A stretch of DNA of 64,000 nt, from contig NMRB01000062.1 in the NCBI GenBank assembly GCA_002633025.1, forward strand, positions 298,203 through 362,202, written 5' to 3'. Below the pieces are notes generated by a model that did not search any database, was not told the origin of the DNA, and was given only the letters and a program-made list of their open reading frames with translations. Each line of letters starts with the position of its first letter. Position 1 is the stretch's first letter. Positions 31,801 to 43,609 of the stretch are shown here, one piece after another. The stretch comes from Notospermus geniculatus (taxonomy: Eukaryota; Nemertea; Pilidiophora; Heteronemertea; Lineidae). The translations under genes and the position numbers were made by a program.

Positions 31801-32670
31801 ATTGCAATTTGACTGGACTATCTTTTTTCATTCCTCTTTGCCAAAAGAAATGGACAGGTATGCATTTTCTCTTCACACTTTCGGACCATAGGTTTTGCAA
31901 CAAATGAAAAGGAACATCGACTACTGCATCCAAAGTGTTTCATCTTGAGAAATACTCAGAAGGTAACTAATCAGGCCTGGCGGTACTCTTCAGCAACAGA
32001 ATCGGCAAATTTCGTTTTACTCAGTGATGGACTTGTCCGCATGCATTGCTCTATTTACTGTGTTTAATCGTTTTTAGGTCGGACTAAATGCCCAGACCAA
32101 AAAGAACTGACCACGTTTTTATTGGTAACATTTTCATAAGAAGAAATCAGCCTGATGTAGCCAAAACATCAATTTGCAAGTTGGTCAGATAGAAATGCCC
32201 AGATCGAATGCATTTATAAACATTATCTTGGCGCATATTTACAGGACTGTCTCGTCCATTTTTTATTTAATATTTCGCTGACGAGATAAAGCTTGGAAAG
32301 CATTCATGACAGCTCTCAATCCTGATCACGGAAAAACCTCAACCTTCCGCCAAAAAAGAGACCAACTTCTGTTTTTTTCCTTCCATAGAAAAAGTGTAAC
32401 ATACCAGACGAAAAAAACCATTGCAAATAATGAAGAAAGTAAAAGGACTGTGATATTTCCATGTTACTGTACTTCTTAAAATCCTAGCTGACCTGCAAAA
32501 ATACCAAGCTTTTTAAGAGGAACCGTTACATGTAGGTAACTTTGGAAGCAGTGACCAACGCGCCTACCAATAAGACCTCATGATCATCGGGAGGTGTGGT
32601 TTAGGAAATCGCAATCACTCCGGCGATCTGAGAGTTAATACCCAGAATAATCTGAGATTGCATTATCATA
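31801..32670. other. No gene recognised
   Basis: AT-rich sequence; the minus-strand frame at 31682-31933 overlaps the foldback arm and has no domain. Nothing further is supported. Confidence 0.5.
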
Positions 32671-32673
32671 GCT

Positions 32674-33270
32674 ACTGACCGATCACAGAAAGAAAAAACG
32701 ATATCATCTCGAGATAAAATGAATCTCCAACTCTTGTCACTAAAATGAGTTTCTTTTGCAACTCGAATAGACACAACTGGGTCTCCACTTGAGATGACAT
32801 TGTCTCCAACTGGTTAAAATGATTCTTAGCTGTTTCCACCAGATAGTCTGTTGTCTCGAATCAAATAAACAAGTGATGTCTCCATATATATAAAAAAACG
32901 TTTCACACCCAGTGGGTTTCGAACCCAGGACCCTCTGATCGCAAGTCAGACACCAGTACCACCACACCACCGAGCTCCTCATGAGCAGATTTTGGTTCCC
33001 CTCGGTTTGTTTCCGATTTTCTCCAGCTGATGCCCTGTCCCATCGACTGGAGAACTGAGAAAACTCAAAATGAGTAGACTTTGTCTCCACTTCAGAATGA
33101 GACTCCAGTTGCAGTTATCTCCAGTCGATGCAAGAAAACGGGTAAAGCCTTAGAAAACTGGTACTCATTCTGTGTTCGAGTAGCAAAGAAACTTATTTTG
33201 GAGACAAAATAGCAGGCTAGAGACTCATTTTATCTCGAGCTGAGATCGATTTTTTTTCTGTGATGACAGC
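32674..33270. mobile_element. Foldback with internal tRNA-like sequence
   Basis: Arms TCACAGAAAGAAAAAACGAT...CTCGAGATAAAATGA face their reverse at 33225-33265. The outside flanks share AGCTACTGACCGA and AGCTACTGACTGA, a possible 13-bp direct repeat. Inside, minus strand 32981-32902 folds like a tRNA: an exact TCTGA/TCAGA anticodon stem with loop CTTGCGA (TGC, Ala), B box GGTTCGAAACC, but no acceptor pairing. Confidence 0.65.
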
Positions 33271-33294
33271 TACTGACTGATGATAATTTAAAAA

Positions 33295-33713
33295 AAACAA
33301 CGACGATTTAGAATAATTTTCAAAAAACAATACGAACGATTTCGAACATTGATTGCAGGATGATGTGTGTATTGTCCAAGTTTGCTAACTTTTGTGATGA
33401 ACTCCATTGGCTGTTTTTAGTGCTAATTTTGTCCCCAATCTTTTTTACAAGGGTTAGAGGTAGGTTTCATTAAGCCCCTATATTCCATGGGGCTTGATGA
33501 TAATTTAGGCGAATTCGAGATTAAGGGATACCAGGATCGCGTGGTCATATTTAGAGACAGAGATCAATATAATATCATGGCATTAAGAATCAATCCAACT
33601 GGAAAACATTCCTTTGTTTTGGAACATCTCTTTACAATTGAAATATCCCATGGTTACAATAATGTTCATCTCAGTTTGTGCAACAAGCATGCAATACTTG
33701 TTTTTTTTGTTGG
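33295..33713 (+). pseudogene. Truncated duplicate of the next gene, ending at an N
   Basis: Near-identical to 33798-34221, including the start region of the 34-kb ORF, and it stops at the N at 33714 in the middle of a codon run. The DNA after the N is unrelated and leads back into the same upstream sequence. It is either a tandem duplicate or, more likely, a second haplotype left in the assembly. Confidence 0.85.
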
Positions 33714-33959
33714 NCGTACGGACTAACGCACGACAGACCACCACTCAATGACCCCAACCACAGCTTAAGCCCTGCTGGGCCTTGCGGCCAAGCGGGCTAA
33801 AAAAACAACGACGATTTAGAATAATTTTCAAAAACCAATACGAACGATTTCGAACATTGATTGCAGGATGATGTGTGTATTGTCCAAGTTTGCTAACTTT
33901 TGGGATGAACTCCATTGGCTGTTTTTAGTGCTAATTTTGTCCCCAATCTTTTTTACAAG

Positions 33960-34981
33960 GGTTAGAGGTAGGTTTCATTAAGCCCCTATATTCCATGGGG
34001 CTTGATGATAATTTAGGCGAATTCGAGATTAAGGGATACCAGGATCGAGTGGTCATATTTAGAGACAGAGATCAATATAATATCATGGCATTAAGAATCA
34101 ATCCAACTGGAAAACATTCCTTTGTTTTGGAACATCTCTTTACAATTGAAATATCCCATGGTTACAATAATGTTCATCTCAGTTTGTGCAACAAGCATGC
34201 AATACTTGTTTTTTTTGTTGGCCCGAATATCGAAATTGATAAATATCTTGGTTTGTTCACAGTAAGTGGAAAATTTGTTGCCCCATTTGGAAAAGTGTGT
34301 TTGTTTCCCACAAACAAATGCAATAAACGATATCGAAAAAGAATATTCTGGGCCGAACTCTTATACGTACAAGATGACTTCACCGGCGGTGTCGTAGCTG
34401 CAATTCCAAAAGGACGTTTTTTTACCGCCGTGTTTGACTTTACCATACAGAACGGGAGGATGAAACTCCACTACCAGTCAACGATACTTTACCTTTCGGT
34501 TCATAAACTATACAACACATATTTACCAAACGGAGACAGCGTTCTCGCGATCCTAGCTGCCCGGTCAGACCGTCTGTACGTTTATTATTTACGAAGATCC
34601 AACTATACAGTCGTTACCAAGAAGTTACTGTGGAAGTCAAAGAAGTTATACTTTGTTGGGGAATATTTTGGATACGACTCCACCATGCACCGCATACTTA
34701 CGAAAGTACGTATCAAACGCCATCACCACCGTAAAACACGGACGGCGTATACTTTAATGCCTTGTGATTCTCAATCTCAGTATAAGTCAATTCATCGCGT
34801 GGTCTTGCCTAAACGGAAGGTTGTACGCAAATATAATCACTACTACATGAACGAGGCAGGATTCCTTTTCGCTTTTAATGACCGTGGCCTATGGGTCCAT
34901 CGTCTTGTGACTGAAATATATGACGGTCAACATAGGTGTAGGCGGAAGGGACAAAGTGAGAACTGCTATGAAATTGACTGA
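33960..34981 (+). CDS. Intact member of an unrecognised propeller-like gene family
   Basis: An open frame of 328 codons from ATG 33995 to TGA 34981. It also stays open upstream to a strong acceptor (CCCCAATCTTTTTTACAAG, ends 33959), so 33960 may be the true exon start and an upstream exon is possible. The protein has about five segments of roughly 50 residues, each a set of short hydrophobic strands with charged turns (RVVIFRDRDQYNIMALRI; AILVFFVGPNIEIDKYLG; RLYVYYLRRSNYTVV; LYFVGEYFGYDS). No signal peptide, membrane segment or known catalytic motif is seen. It is Lys/Arg- and Tyr-rich with one HHHH run. The pattern suggests a beta-propeller or other all-beta repeat fold; function unknown. 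Broken relatives lie at 2790-4108, 36888-37538 and 57252-57838. Confidence 0.7.
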
Positions 34982-35094
34982 TTGCTTCCCTTCGGCTATC
35001 CAGATGGGCAGTCGTACTGGACATGAAGAAAGGGACCTGGGATCGATGCAAGCATGCAAGTTATGAGGAAGTACATGTTTTTGTAGTCAAATTC

Positions 35095-35495
35095 TGTCTA
35101 CGGTTTTGTCAGGTTGCCAATCTTTAAACGTCCAAATCGCAAACACCTTTGCTCACATGCGTCTGAAAATTGGCAAAACAATAAGCGCTACGTTTTTCTC
35201 CTCTTTCATTTGGCGGTAGTCGCGTCTTCGTAGCTGCTTCCGTTCCGGAGATATAGCCATTTTGTCTCAACGAGTCAGATTTGCACTTTGGAGGCAGTCA
35301 ATCTAGACTCCAGGACAAACGTTACAATGCAATTTTTCCGAGGTTTCTTCAAACAGAGCAAAATCGGGGGTATCGCATTAAAATATATGCAAAGAGAAAA
35401 TCAATCGGCCCACTGGTTACGATTCTATGTCAGTTTAAATGTCCGAGTGTGTGTTGTACAGGCCACACTCGCCAAAGGGAGTCGGGACCCAGGAC
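35095..35495. repeat. Reversed copy of the 24.7-kb repeat module
   Basis: Reverse complement of 24690-25100 and 40930-41360, with shared GGTTGCCAATCTTTAAACGT and CACTGGTTACGATTCTATGT blocks. It runs directly into the TTAGTAAGA array. Confidence 0.85.
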
Positions 35496-35499
35496 ATGA

Positions 35500-35860
35500 A
35501 TCTTACTAATTATCTTATAATTTTCTTAATAAGTATCTTAGCTATTTCTTAGTAAGATCTTAGTAAGAAAAATCTTAGTAAGATTATTCTTGTAAGATTC
35601 TTACAAGAAAAATCTTACCAAGATTTTTCATGTAAGAATCTTACAAGAAAAATCTTAATAAGATTTTCCTTACTAAGATTTTTCTTACTAATATCTTAGT
35701 CAGAAAAATCTTACTAAGATTTATCTTGTAAGAATCTTATAAGAAAACCCTTAGTAAGATTTTTCCTGCTAAGATATTAGTAGGAAAAATCTTGCTAAGA
35801 TTTTAGTCAAGAAAAATCTTACTAATATCTTAATAAGAATAATACTACTAAGAAAGTTTA
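35500..35860. repeat. Palindromic TCTTACTAAGA array
   Basis: About 350 bp of alternating AAATCTTAGTAAGATT, its reverse and variants (TCTTGTAAGA), so almost every unit can pair with its neighbour. The same junction (AGTCGGG...CAGGACATGAATCTTACTAA) appears reversed at 55563-55670. Confidence 0.93.
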
Positions 35861-36060
35861 GTAACAAGATGATGTGATGCTTGTAAGGGCACACGCTCAC
35901 TTTTCCACTGTGTATGGCGATCTGTTGCGATCCGTACTCTTCCTGAGAATCCGTGGGAGAAGGTATTCCCCAACTCATAACGTCATCAGATTTGCATTTG
36001 CTAATAATAAAAATGAAATGTTAACACTGGACATTCAGTGAAAAATCANNNNNNNNNNNN

Positions 36061-37500
36061 ACAGCAACGCTATTGCCGCCTGGGCCGTAAACTGATTAAA
36101 AGCCACCAAATTTGGTCCATTGGAAAAATTCTTCTAACAAATCTAAATTTATGTTGGCCGCCATATTGGCGCTACTCGACCGACTTCGATCCACGACTCG
36201 AGTAGGCATGCGCACTTTGCTTTTCTGACGTTATTACCGGTGGCAGATTCTGAACTCCAACTCTACTCCAGTTGTGAATGGAAGTCGCCCCTAGAGGTAC
36301 AAAATGATTTTTAGGGGAGTATATATGCCTAAAGGAGGGTGCGAGGAGGGTTCGGTGGGGGTTAGGGTATTAGATCAGCCCTCGAGAGGTTTATAGTCTG
36401 GGTCAGCCAGATACCGGATTGTTCCCCCAATACCGCTCAGTGTACAATGTGAAAACAAGTGTCACTCTGGCTGAAAGGGTAAATGTCGTCATGGGTATAT
36501 ACAAAGATTACCCAGGATCTCAATCTTCACTAAAATAATACCCTGGGTGTACTTTCGGTAGCCGAACATCACCCAGCATCGTAGTATGACACCAGGATTC
36601 GAGGTTGTCTCACCCGTGGTCACATGACCACCTGCAGAATGTCATGAACAGCTACACTCAACAAGTACCGCGGCGCGAGACCGCGAGATTCCACGGGATT
36701 TATAAATAGGACTCGTTCCCAGGCACTGATTGCGGAAGCTGGGTGATGTTTGGCTGCCGAAACTACACCCAGGGTATTGTTTTAGTGAAGATTGAGATCC
36801 TGGGTAATGTTTGTATATACCCAGGACGACATTTACCCTTTCAGCGTCACTCTAACCGGTATTGGGGGAACAATCAGGTATGTTTTCTTAGTTCACCGAA
36901 TGGACCGCTTGGTGATTGCAATTAACACCTACACATACGAGTTGAAAAACGTCTACGACATGTTCATAAGTTCTTCTGTCAGCGGGAGAAATTTTCTTAA
37001 CCTTAATGATAAATAGTGACCAGTCGACACCAACCCGAAGCTCTCTACACATGCTCAATCCAAGACGATAGTCAGACGGTAGTTTTAGGCGTTGTTCCTG
37101 GAATGGTGATAACTCTCTTGTTCGGTAGATAGCTTGTCTAGCCACACAGAGTATCTTTATAACACGAAGGAGTGGAGCTCTGGTTTTACTTTGGTAACCA
37201 ACGAAGAGAAAAATTTGCATGTTTTGGTTCCATTTCCAGAATATCTTGCTAATTCTTGCATTGAATTTGACCCTTTTTTCGTTCACCAACTTGAGATTTT
37301 TTCCAAAACGTCGGTACATACGTAATGAAATAGGATTTCTGTCTTGTTCAAANCGGTAGATACGTAATGAAATAGGATTTCTGACCTGTTCAAAGAGTAT
37401 CAGATGGCCTTTCAACGATATGGCATATTCAGTTTCTGGTTGTACTTTGAGAGGAATCCAATCGTATAATCCAATAAATAGCCGAGACTCATAGTATGCA
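36061..37500. repeat. Duplicated segment, copy 1
   Basis: Matches 56823-57838 from ACAGCAACGCTATTGCCGCC to the TTTTATAACTGTAA phrase, apart from the MITE at 36470-36845 and a duplicated stretch at the N (37353). The left end abuts a 12-base N run (36049-36060). Confidence 0.92.
36470..36845. mobile_element. Mutator-like MITE, 9-bp duplication, empty site known
   Basis: A 376-bp element with ends GCTGAAAGGGTAAATGTCGT and the reverse, and long arms containing TACCCAGGATCTCAATCTTC. The flanks are GTCACTCTG (36461-36469) and GTCACTCTA (36846-36854). The paralogous segment has the single uninterrupted GTCACTCTG at 57210-57218. A 9-bp duplication with long TIRs fits MULE-type transposons. Same family as 44828-45521. 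Confidence 0.92.
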
Positions 37501-37538
37501 ATTTTATAACTGTAACAAGAGCTGGCCAAGGCCAGCAA
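36888..37538 (-). pseudogene. Propeller-like family member, interrupted at an N
   Basis: A minus-strand frame with the family strand pattern (GHLILFEQV then NPISLRIYRRFG; MQIFLFVGYQSK) aligned with the 57-kb copy. At the N (37353) about 40 bp is repeated, giving a doubled NPISLRIY, most likely an assembly join. The reading frame survives across the N. The apparent first 10 residues do not match the other copy, so the start is not known. Confidence 0.55.
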
Positions 37539-37540
37539 TG

Positions 37541-37925
37541 AAGTCGTTTCGAAGTACTGTGTGATTGGGGGCCTAGTTTAAACAGGATGGGCATTGTAGT
37601 AGAAACTCCTCACAGCATCACCTATCGCAGTTATCCCGACACAGTGACTGACTGTATCCCGACACAGTGACTGACTGTGTCGGGATTCCTCGGCCTTCCT
37701 GACTTCACTTCCTAGAATTAGAATTAGAATTAGAATTATTTTATTTACTCTCTAACTACATAAGTAGTACATAGAGGATGAACAAAAAGAATACAGTTTT
37801 CAGCAACATGAAAACATAACCATACAAAATCAAATCCTTCCTGCACTTAGTGGCGCCATTCTAACCCTAGCGGAGATAACCCTAACAAGGTCACGTGACC
37901 GACTTTTTTTGACCCAATTTGCATA
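37541..37925. other. Spacer before block B, no gene
   Basis: Contains a duplicated ATCCCGACACAGTGACTGACTG phrase, in pieces, that forms a hairpin with GTCGGGAT (37640-37685), and a TAGAATTAGAATTAGAATTA short tandem (37713-37736). Homology to block A starts at ACGTACAAGAATACAAGTG. Confidence 0.6.
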
Positions 37926-38422
37926 AACGTACAAGAATACAAGTGATGCACTCTTCAGAAATAATTACTGATGAATGTTTAACACAGTTAATGCTCCAAT
38001 TTCAGATGGCTTCAAACCCTACTGATACTGTGGTTGACAAGTTCCACGAGATTCAAGATTACATAGAAGGTTTACTAGCGCAAATTGAGGTAAATATCAC
38101 ACGAAAAAATACTGAAAAACTCCTGTCAAAACTCCCACAATGGAGCCGTTCCTTAGAAGAAAAGTTCGCACATGTTATCGACACAACTACTCATCTCAAG
38201 AAACAGGTAGCCTTCCTTACACAAGCAAAGAAGAACCTACAAACTGAAATTCACCAACTTGAAGCCAAGAGAGTTCCACCATCACCTTTGAAACTCACTC
38301 CTCTTAAAGAAAGTCAACGACCTCAAGCAACAACACCACGGATCACATACCATCCTCCTACCGTTGAGACCACTACCTTCCTCACCATGAAAGCCCCACA
38401 CAACCACGAAATCAACCAGTGA
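37925..38422 (+). pseudogene. Coiled-coil (gag-like?) ORF, copy B
   Basis: The same ORF as in block A, here unbroken for about 165 codons because the extra base of copy A is absent. It is predicted helical in the first two thirds with a Pro/Thr-rich tail. The second, Lys-rich frame is split by the 890-bp insertion (38636-39525) and resumes at 39526. Confidence 0.4.
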
Positions 38423-38635
38423 TAATAGTACGAGCCTATCACAAGTTAGTATATTTTCGGATGACAGCGATGAAATCGATTCCTTGCACTTACAACTCAA
38501 ACTGTAAGCAATTTGCAAGACACGGATCACACACCTAACTCACAGAAGTTTCCAACAATTGATTAGACCAAAACCAACAAGCAGTCGACGTCAAAACCAG
38601 TAGAAGAAGTGGAAGATTCGCCTCAGAAAGACAAT

Positions 38636-39525
38636 GGGTGAGGTCAAATGTTGAATTAGTTTGGATCGAGTTAAAGTTGACTTAACGCTGAGTTAATTTG
38701 AGCTCTTAATCCAACTAGAACCCCAAGTTGAAATTAACTTGAAGTAAACTCTGGGTTAATCCATTGGTAATCTTCGAGTAATCTATGGGTAATCCAAGAT
38801 CATCCCAGGGTTGAAACGATGGGGATTCCCCAGATGTACTTCACCAGATTCACTGAATCCGCAGGGAAAGCAATATTCTGAGGACAAATTTCCATGAAAA
38901 ATTAGCTCCTTTTTCCCTACCGTGTAATATTGCTGCAGATTTGCTGATCCCTTGTGTGTAACCTACTTGTCTATGATATCCACCTGATGCCAGATAGAGC
39001 AAAAATTCATTTTTTTTCTCTGATGTAGCAAAGATCATGTTGCTTGGTCCATCCAGTCAGATGCAGTCTCGATATTTCACTGGTCATCAGATGCAGTCTC
39101 AAGTGCCTATGAACAGGTTCTCTACTCATACTGAATGTTACGTAGTCCTCCTGACATGGTTTTCTCCCTCCGATCAGTAGCATGCTTGCACAGCTGGCAT
39201 GAAAAACACGACTGCTTCCCTTCTGAACAGAAAAATCCTTAATCCAAGAATTGACCTCTGTAGGGGGTTAACTCCTAGGGGATAACTCAACTCTAGTGCA
39301 TTCTGTAATGCTTTTGGCTGACAAAATGGCTGCTTGGTCAAGTTAACTCAACTCTGGAGTAATCTTTTCCTGTTAATCTGAGTTAACTCTGAGTAAACTG
39401 TGAGATTATCGCAGGGTAATCAAACTCCCATACAGAGGTCAAATCATGGATTGAAATTGGATTAGGAGTTGGAATATGGGGATTCCCAGAGTTGAGTTAA
39501 CTCAACTCAACATTTGACCTCACCC
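38636..39525. mobile_element. 890-bp TIR element, AAT duplication, empty site in block A
   Basis: Perfect 19-bp terminal repeats GGGTGAGGTCAAATGTTGA and AAT on both sides (38633-38635, 39526-39528). Block A has a single AAT at 18783-18785 in matching flanks. The interior has many GAGTTAACTC, TTAACTC and GGATTAC-like words that extend the symmetry (GTTGAGTTAACTCAAC near the right end). No transposase; superfamily unassigned, with Harbinger-type (3-bp duplication) possible. Confidence 0.93.
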
Positions 39526-40100
39526 AATGAAAGTTCCTCCCAACAATCTCCACCGTTAACCAGGAAAAGGCACATCAAGAAGGTTACTAAAAAGGTCAAG
39601 GACGTGGATGAAGACTCCTCTCCTAAACACACAGACGCGGACCAAGATTATTTGCCAAAATCACTGAAAACCAAACATGAAGAATGTGGACTGAAAATGA
39701 ACAAGTGGAAGACCAGGCGGGTGTTGAAAAAAAGCCAAGGATATTGATGATCAATCTTCTCCCCACCGAGATTTTGTGCTCGGGCGTTACTGCTGAGCCA
39801 CGGACTAATTTGGCAAAAGATTGTGTTTTAGACACGGTTCTGGTGAAGCGCACGCCCGACGGAGGCTCGAAGATCGTCAAAGGTGTTACGATCGAGTATT
39901 TTGCTTGAACAACATTCATCACCAACAGCCGGACATTTCGGCAGAGAAAAAACATTAAAACGTGTACTGGAACATTTTGTATGGCCTGGTGTAGGTAAAG
40001 ATGTCAAAAACTTTGTCAAAGCATGCGGTATTTGTCAAAAGATAAAGCCGGTATACAAGAAGACAGCAGGTTTCCTGGGAGTTGGTTGCAGCTGACTTGG
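39526..40100 (+). pseudogene. Gypsy pol remnant, copy B
   Basis: Begins with the end of the Lys-rich ORF and jumps at about 39780 straight into pol (VTAEPRTNLAKD). It keeps the HHCC zinc-binding module without copy A's extra T (CGICQKIKPVYKKTAGFL), has a 6-base deletion before the module, then ends at CAGCTGACTTGG, where sequence jumps to the LTR-like part. The catalytic core is deleted. Confidence 0.8.
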
Positions 40101-41374
40101 GAACAGCGTGAGCGGTCGATCTCGATGGAAAGTTTTTATACAACAAATAAATAAAGACTGGAATTCCAAAAGAAGACGTTGTATTCGTTTAAAAGGCACC
40201 ACCAAGTGTACGAAGAGGAAGACTTCTACACCATAAGTATTGCAACATAGTTTTTTTGTGGATTTCTTTATACCTTTTCTACGTTGACATTTTTTTCAAA
40301 TATACTATGGAAAAACATGTTGTTGGCCATATAGAAAAATATCACTGTTGATGAAAATATCAAGCCATGAAAATGAAATATCAAAAACATGAAAATGACA
40401 AAATGTTCATGTCATATGGATCACTCTTTCCTTTTCACGATAATGAAGCCTGATGTTAAGCAGGGATTTACAAGAAGAAAAAAAAGAAAAATATCAACTG
40501 TGAACAAAGATGCTTGATATTATCGGAAACTATCAAAAAGTGAGATTTTGCATGATATTACACTGCTGATGAAAAGCTGCCATCTCCTGTGTCTCAGCCA
40601 TGCCAGTTTAATGAACGAAAGGCCACAGCCATCAAGAAAATTTAAATTTTCTCCCAAAAACCGATTTTTGACCAAATTGTACATTTTTTTATATCAAATA
40701 ACACGAAAATGATGCGCATTTTCAGCGCTATTTTTTCACAGTTGTGACTGAATTCCCGTTGTCTTCTCTTTATTATATAGCCGAAATGTCATCATTTGTT
40801 TTAGATAATTGGGTCATCAGTAAGTAGTGCCGAACTCCACATTTTTGTTATTGCACTGTCCCTCTGATATATTTAGTGTAGCCGCATGTTAAAATGGCTC
40901 GGGCATTTCAAAGATATTTGACATTTTCGAAAACAGGAACCTAGCTCTTAACCCTTTCAGGACGGATCTCGCCGTTTGGCCACACACCCTTGGACATTCA
41001 AACTGACATAGAATCGTAACCAGTGGACCGATTGATTTTCTCTTTGCGTATTTTTTTAGTGGGAGACTACCCCCTTCCCCTCTTAATACGCGAATTTGAT
41101 CTGTTCGCAGAAACATCGGTAAAATTGCATTTAAACGTTTGTCCTGGGTTCTAGGCTGACTGACTCCAAAGTGCAAATCTGACTCGTTGTGACAAAATGG
41201 CCATATGTTCGAAACGGACGCAGCTACGACGACGTAACTAGCACCATAAAAAAAGAGGAGGAAAAAGTAGGACGACAAGTTCTCAACTCTAGAGACACGT
41301 AGGAGCAACGGTTATCGACATATAGACGTTTAATGATTGGCAACCTGACGAAAACGGAGGCAGAATGCGACTAT

Positions 41375-42145
41375 TGGTGAGCTGGCCTTGAGGCATTCTC
41401 ACCACTAAAATCATCACACTTTTAAAAGTGGGTCAATTTTTTGCCTCCATTTTCTCCTTTTCCATTCACGTAATCTACTGAAATATCGACGCAATAGATA
41501 ATCATTTGGCGTGAAATTGAGTCCCCTGCTAAGCAATTTGAATAATATAATCGGCTTTGTGCTTTTTGGACGATTTTTGGACCAAATGACGAGATTATTT
41601 AGGATCATTTTCATGCGGGTCCTCTGTCCTCGAGTCCTATTGTACTGTAGGCCTATAGCGGAGCGGCTGTAACAGGCAGGGGACCAGGTGTTGCAGAGTA
41701 AAAATGGTGGAGATTCTTTTCATCACTTGAGAAGTTAGACCCATTGTGATACATTTTCTAACCCTTCATTAGGTAAGGCACTATACTTCAACTCATTCTT
41801 CATGTGTAGCAACAACTTCCATAATTATTAAAGATAGGCCTAATTCAAATACTTGGACATTTCCACAGTCTTCCTGACTGCTGTGTATACACAACATCGA
41901 TCGTGTGTTCATGGATGAACCAGGTCATGGTAATAAAACATACAGTAGCATAGCGCCTGTATTCAGGTCTCACCACACAGGGGAAAGTAGGACATCTTAA
42001 ATACTTCCTAATGGCCATACAGACAGGCCTGGTTTCTCTTGGCCATCGATGGTGGCGCTGACTGATAGGCCTATTTACGGTACATTAGGCCTCTGCCCCT
42101 CGCCCTCGGTCTCATGCCAGCGAACCGTTGTTGCCATTTGGCTTG
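41375..42145. other. Block B-specific 0.77-kb stretch
   Basis: Present between GCGACTAT and TTCCTCAAAACTTGC, where block A reads directly through. No inverted ends or duplication are clear, so it may be an insertion in B or a deletion in A. The frames inside (for example 41414-41614 minus) have no motif. Confidence 0.6.
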
Positions 42146-42639
42146 TTTCCTCAAAACTTGCATTTTCGGCTCTGGCCTGTTTCTCTCGCAGACATGTTGG
42201 AATAAGCAAACCTGCATGAGGTCGTCGCCCATTTAGGCCTAGTTGCCTCCAGAATGAGTGCCTTGTCACCAGTTTTTGGTTGCAAATTTTGGGAGCTGGG
42301 CGCGTTTTTGTAGAGACATCAGAAATTCATGTTACGAAATGTAAACTTTTCAACTTCATCCAGTCTCGAAAGGTTAACAGAATCATTGATTTTATCGATC
42401 AATACTCCAGTCCTAAACTTTTGATTTTTTTCCACTGCATTGATCAATAATAAAATGCTGTCAGCGATAACAAAGAATTAATGCATCATTTGTCTTACTG
42501 CCATCTGTCAATACGGACAGCTATATCAGTGGATAAGGGCCATCGTCTGACTCCCATTTCAATCTTTCCCTCGTAACCAAAGGTCTGATTCTCCGGCAGC
42601 CATCTTGCACCGTTAAAAATTCAAAGAATATACCGAGGT

Positions 42640-42841
42640 AATTTCATTGTGACTGGTGGTAGGTAACGTTGAAAATGCCTTAAACGGTCAGCAGAAGCAG
42701 CTCCAAAAGGCATTCTCTATGTGGCTATTCTACCAAATAGATGGGGATCTTACTGTGAACACATTGCAAGTAAAATTCACCAAGTCAACATTTGATCCCA
42801 AATTCAACGTTTCTCAGTTGCTGGCGCCACATGTGATGTAG
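42640..42841 (+). pseudogene. Conserved exon-like frame of unknown function, copy B part 1
   Basis: Counterpart of 25618-25803 with only a handful of amino-acid changes and the same stop. It is preceded by GTGACTGGTGGTAG, a possible acceptor. The second part of the unit is at 44600-44830. Confidence 0.4.
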
Positions 42842-43609
42842 TTCCTGTACATAGTAACAGTATCCGGATAGCAAGTTGCCTCGAGGGTCCCTTTTAAAGC
42901 CGCACAGTATAGACAGATGGGTCATAATTGGCGACCCTCTAGCGGCCAATCATGCAACTACAACTACGAATAAAATTATTTATGTTGATACACACGTTTA
43001 TCACACCGGTTGCAGACATTTTTGCAGCGGCATCCCACACTTGGATCCGAAAAGAAAGCCGTACCAGGTACCGGTAGGCCTACTCCGTAAAACACTACAG
43101 CTACAGATGACATAAGTCGAGATGTGGTGCACCAATCAGAACACTTGTTAGCCAACCTCGTTCCCAGGTTGGCAACAAACCAAATAAATTGACCGCTGTA
43201 TATTTTGTGGTTGGAAAGTATTAGGAACGAGTATGGTCAGCTATTCTATCAATCGCGATTTACCCACTACTCGCATGAACTATAAAGTTGAACAAAAATA
43301 TCGCCAATTTTCTAAACCGGAGAAGGTAAAGTGTACAGAAAAACTGACTTGCTATTTAGAAATGTTCAGGTTACTGCAAATGTTGAATCTATGATGAAAA
43401 ACTTAAACTAACAGCGGGATAACTCCACAAATAGGAACATCCGGTTAGAAACAGCTTACCATCGCGGAGTTCGTCAAGGGTTTGTGCGAGCGTAGTCGGA
43501 GGGCGGAGCGATGTCACAACCGTTGAGCAGTCAAGATGAATACTACTGAGCCAATATTAACATGGTTTGTTCCACATGAAAGTATATCTTGTTAGTCATA
43601 TTTCTGCAT

